Shown here: piece after piece, positions 62,865 to 64,000 of the stretch
How the letters are laid out: each line of letters begins with the position of its first letter
Numbering within the stretch: the first letter of the stretch is position 1
NCBI GenBank assembly: GCA_947650365.1
Contig: OX393557.1
Coordinates: forward strand, 50,629,472 to 50,693,471
From: Chamaelirium japonicum
Lineage: Eukaryota; Streptophyta; Magnoliopsida; Liliales; Melanthiaceae
Length of the DNA: 64,000 nucleotides
Direction: 5' to 3'
Notes under the pieces: generated by a model
Database searches by the model: none
Seen by the model: the letters and a program-made list of their open reading frames with translations, nothing else
What the model was told of the DNA's origin: nothing
Made by a program: the position numbers and the translations under genes

Positions 62865-63221
62865 TCAACCTAAGATCACAGGGATGTGCTTATTGGGGTT
62901 TAGGACTGGTTCAGTATCAAAGACGACAAAATCAGCAAGAAAGTAGAATTCGTCCACCTTAATGATGACATCTTCAACAACACCCTTTGAAATTTTTACA
63001 GACATATCGGTTAAAAGTAATGTCAAGGTTGTGGGTTTTAACTCCCCCAAACCTAATTGAGTGTAAACCGAATAGGGTAGAAGGTTAACGCTAGCACCCA
63101 AATCCAGAAGACATTTTTTCACTATTGTGTCTCCTATTCCTATAGAAATAGTCGGGCAGCCAGGATCCTTATATTTGGGTGCAACAGTCTGTTGGATAAA
63201 ACAAGAGGCTTGGGCTGCCAT
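62865..63221 (-). pseudogene. Aspartyl protease domain of gypsy pol
   Basis: 'CLLDLGASVNLLPYSVYTQL' contains the catalytic Asp in the DLGAS form used by Athila/Tat-type elements. Downstream are 'GELKPTTLTLLLTDMSVK', 'GVVEDVIIKVDEFYFLADFV' and 'VILG' at the domain end. The 118-residue open stretch is bounded by TGA at 62865-62867 (Arg codon CGA expected). The protein processes the Gag-Pol polyprotein in living relatives; here pol is not translatable as a whole. Confidence 0.9.
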
Positions 63222-64000
63222 AGTAGCAGCACAAGGAACAGACGTTTTTCTTTTAATAGTAGTAAGGTCCTTGAGGAACTTAGCATAGGAGGGTATTTAC
63301 TTGATGGCATCCAAGAATGGGATATTGATTTGCATGTTCTTAAAGACTTCTAGGATGCCCTCATTTTGATTAAATTTTTTATTAGCTTGTAGGCGCTGTG
63401 AGAATGGGGCCTTGGGTATATAAAATCTTGTGCAAGATTCAACGACAGATTCTTTATCTTTTTGAGTTGTCGTATCCTCTTGAGCAGGTTGACTCTGGTT
63501 CTCATTAGAAGTTTCAGTATTGATTTAGTTTTTATCTAGATTTTGAACTTGATTGTCCACTTCCTTGCCAGATTGTAGGGTATGGATTGCTTGAACTTCC
63601 TTATAGAGTTCCCTGGAGGTAGTTCCAACTTTAAACTGACCTTTCGAAGAGTTTTGGCCATAGCTTTGTCCTTTCAGATTAGGAACTGTTTGGCTTGGAA
63701 ATTGGTTTTCTCTCGTCCTCCTACTGATGCTGCTAGTTGTTCGAATTGGGTTTCTAATTTAGTTATTGCAAGTTGATTGACCTTGTCAGATTATTCCTGC
63801 TTCTGTATAATTTGTTGGAGCATATCTTCCACAGATGGTTTCTTTGATTAGGAGGGATATAGGGAGGTACTTGTGGTGCCGTAGTATTTTGGTTCTTTTG
63901 ATTGAACTAGTTATTGGATCGATATTGTTAATTAGAGGAGGAGTATTGGTTAGGACCTTGAAGAGATGCTTCTTCTCCATACCCTTGTGGTGGCTTCCAA
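63222..64000 (-). pseudogene. C-terminal part of Gag of the gypsy element (runs off the window)
   Basis: On minus, near the protease: 'PSYAKFLKDLTTIKRK', 'EVFKNMQINIPFLDAIK' and 'KAPFSQRLQANKKF', then 'IHTLQSGKEVDNQVQNLDK' (about 63585-63530), with the window edge in 'PPQGYGEEASLQGPNQYSSS'. These are recognisable Gag/Gag-Pol junction words of plant Athila-type elements. Stops include TAA at 63297-63299 and one near 63523. I see no complete CCHC zinc knuckle. The N-terminal Gag, primer-binding site and 5' LTR are outside the window. Confidence 0.8.

Noticed and set aside
62326-62946. 206-aa plus-strand open frame
   Set aside because: It is antisense to the gypsy protease-RT linker, whose minus-strand motifs are clear.

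Overview
The window looks like heterochromatic, probably pericentromeric, DNA from a flowering plant. The evidence is a long AT-rich tandem satellite, plant-type Ty3/gypsy retrotransposon proteins with a TTTAAGTTTGGGGGTG polypurine tract, a plant L1-type LINE fragment, and two small hAT-like MITEs. I cannot name the species. I see no intact host gene, no tRNA or rRNA gene and no CRISPR array. Nearly all open reading frames in the first 50 kb are by-products of the satellite.

Layout. Positions 1-33580 and 37743-50130 are one satellite array. Its basic monomer is about 152 bp, and every few monomers there is a 240-bp variant that carries an extra 88-bp copy of the monomer's second half. A third, diverged type (marker 'gggatcgc', then 'tttctcaaggct') recurs every few kb. 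Two layers of higher-order repeat (HOR) can be read. An older, more diverged layer has a 3.32-kb period (about 17.1-23.7 kb). A younger layer has a 4.90-4.93-kb period (about 28.6-50.1 kb). The array is interrupted by two related MITEs (13274-13809 and 16470-16984; 13-bp terminal inverted repeats, 8-bp target duplications) and by a 4162-bp solo LTR (33581-37742) bounded by TG...CA and a perfect 5-bp target duplication, ctccc.

The satellite stops at about 50130. From there to the end is a patchwork of retroelements: a GC-rich unassigned block (50131-51174); an LTR-like block on the plus strand with a 54-bp minisatellite and a TATA box (51175 to about 53427); the 3' end of a LINE on the minus strand (about 53435-54345); and the 3' part of an Athila-like Ty3/gypsy element on the minus strand (54346-64000). 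In element order (right to left) this last element has the end of Gag, protease, reverse transcriptase, RNase H, integrase, an extra intact ORF resembling a different (chromovirus-type) protease, two polypurine tracts 1.88 kb apart, and the 3' LTR. Its 5' LTR lies outside the window.

The gypsy element is dead. Its pol frame carries at least nine stop codons, nearly all explicable as C-to-T or G-to-A transitions, two or more frameshifts, and a deletion that removes most of the integrase catalytic core. No new functional system is evident. The most informative signals are the layered HOR structure with datable insertions, and the chimeric 3' region of the gypsy element.
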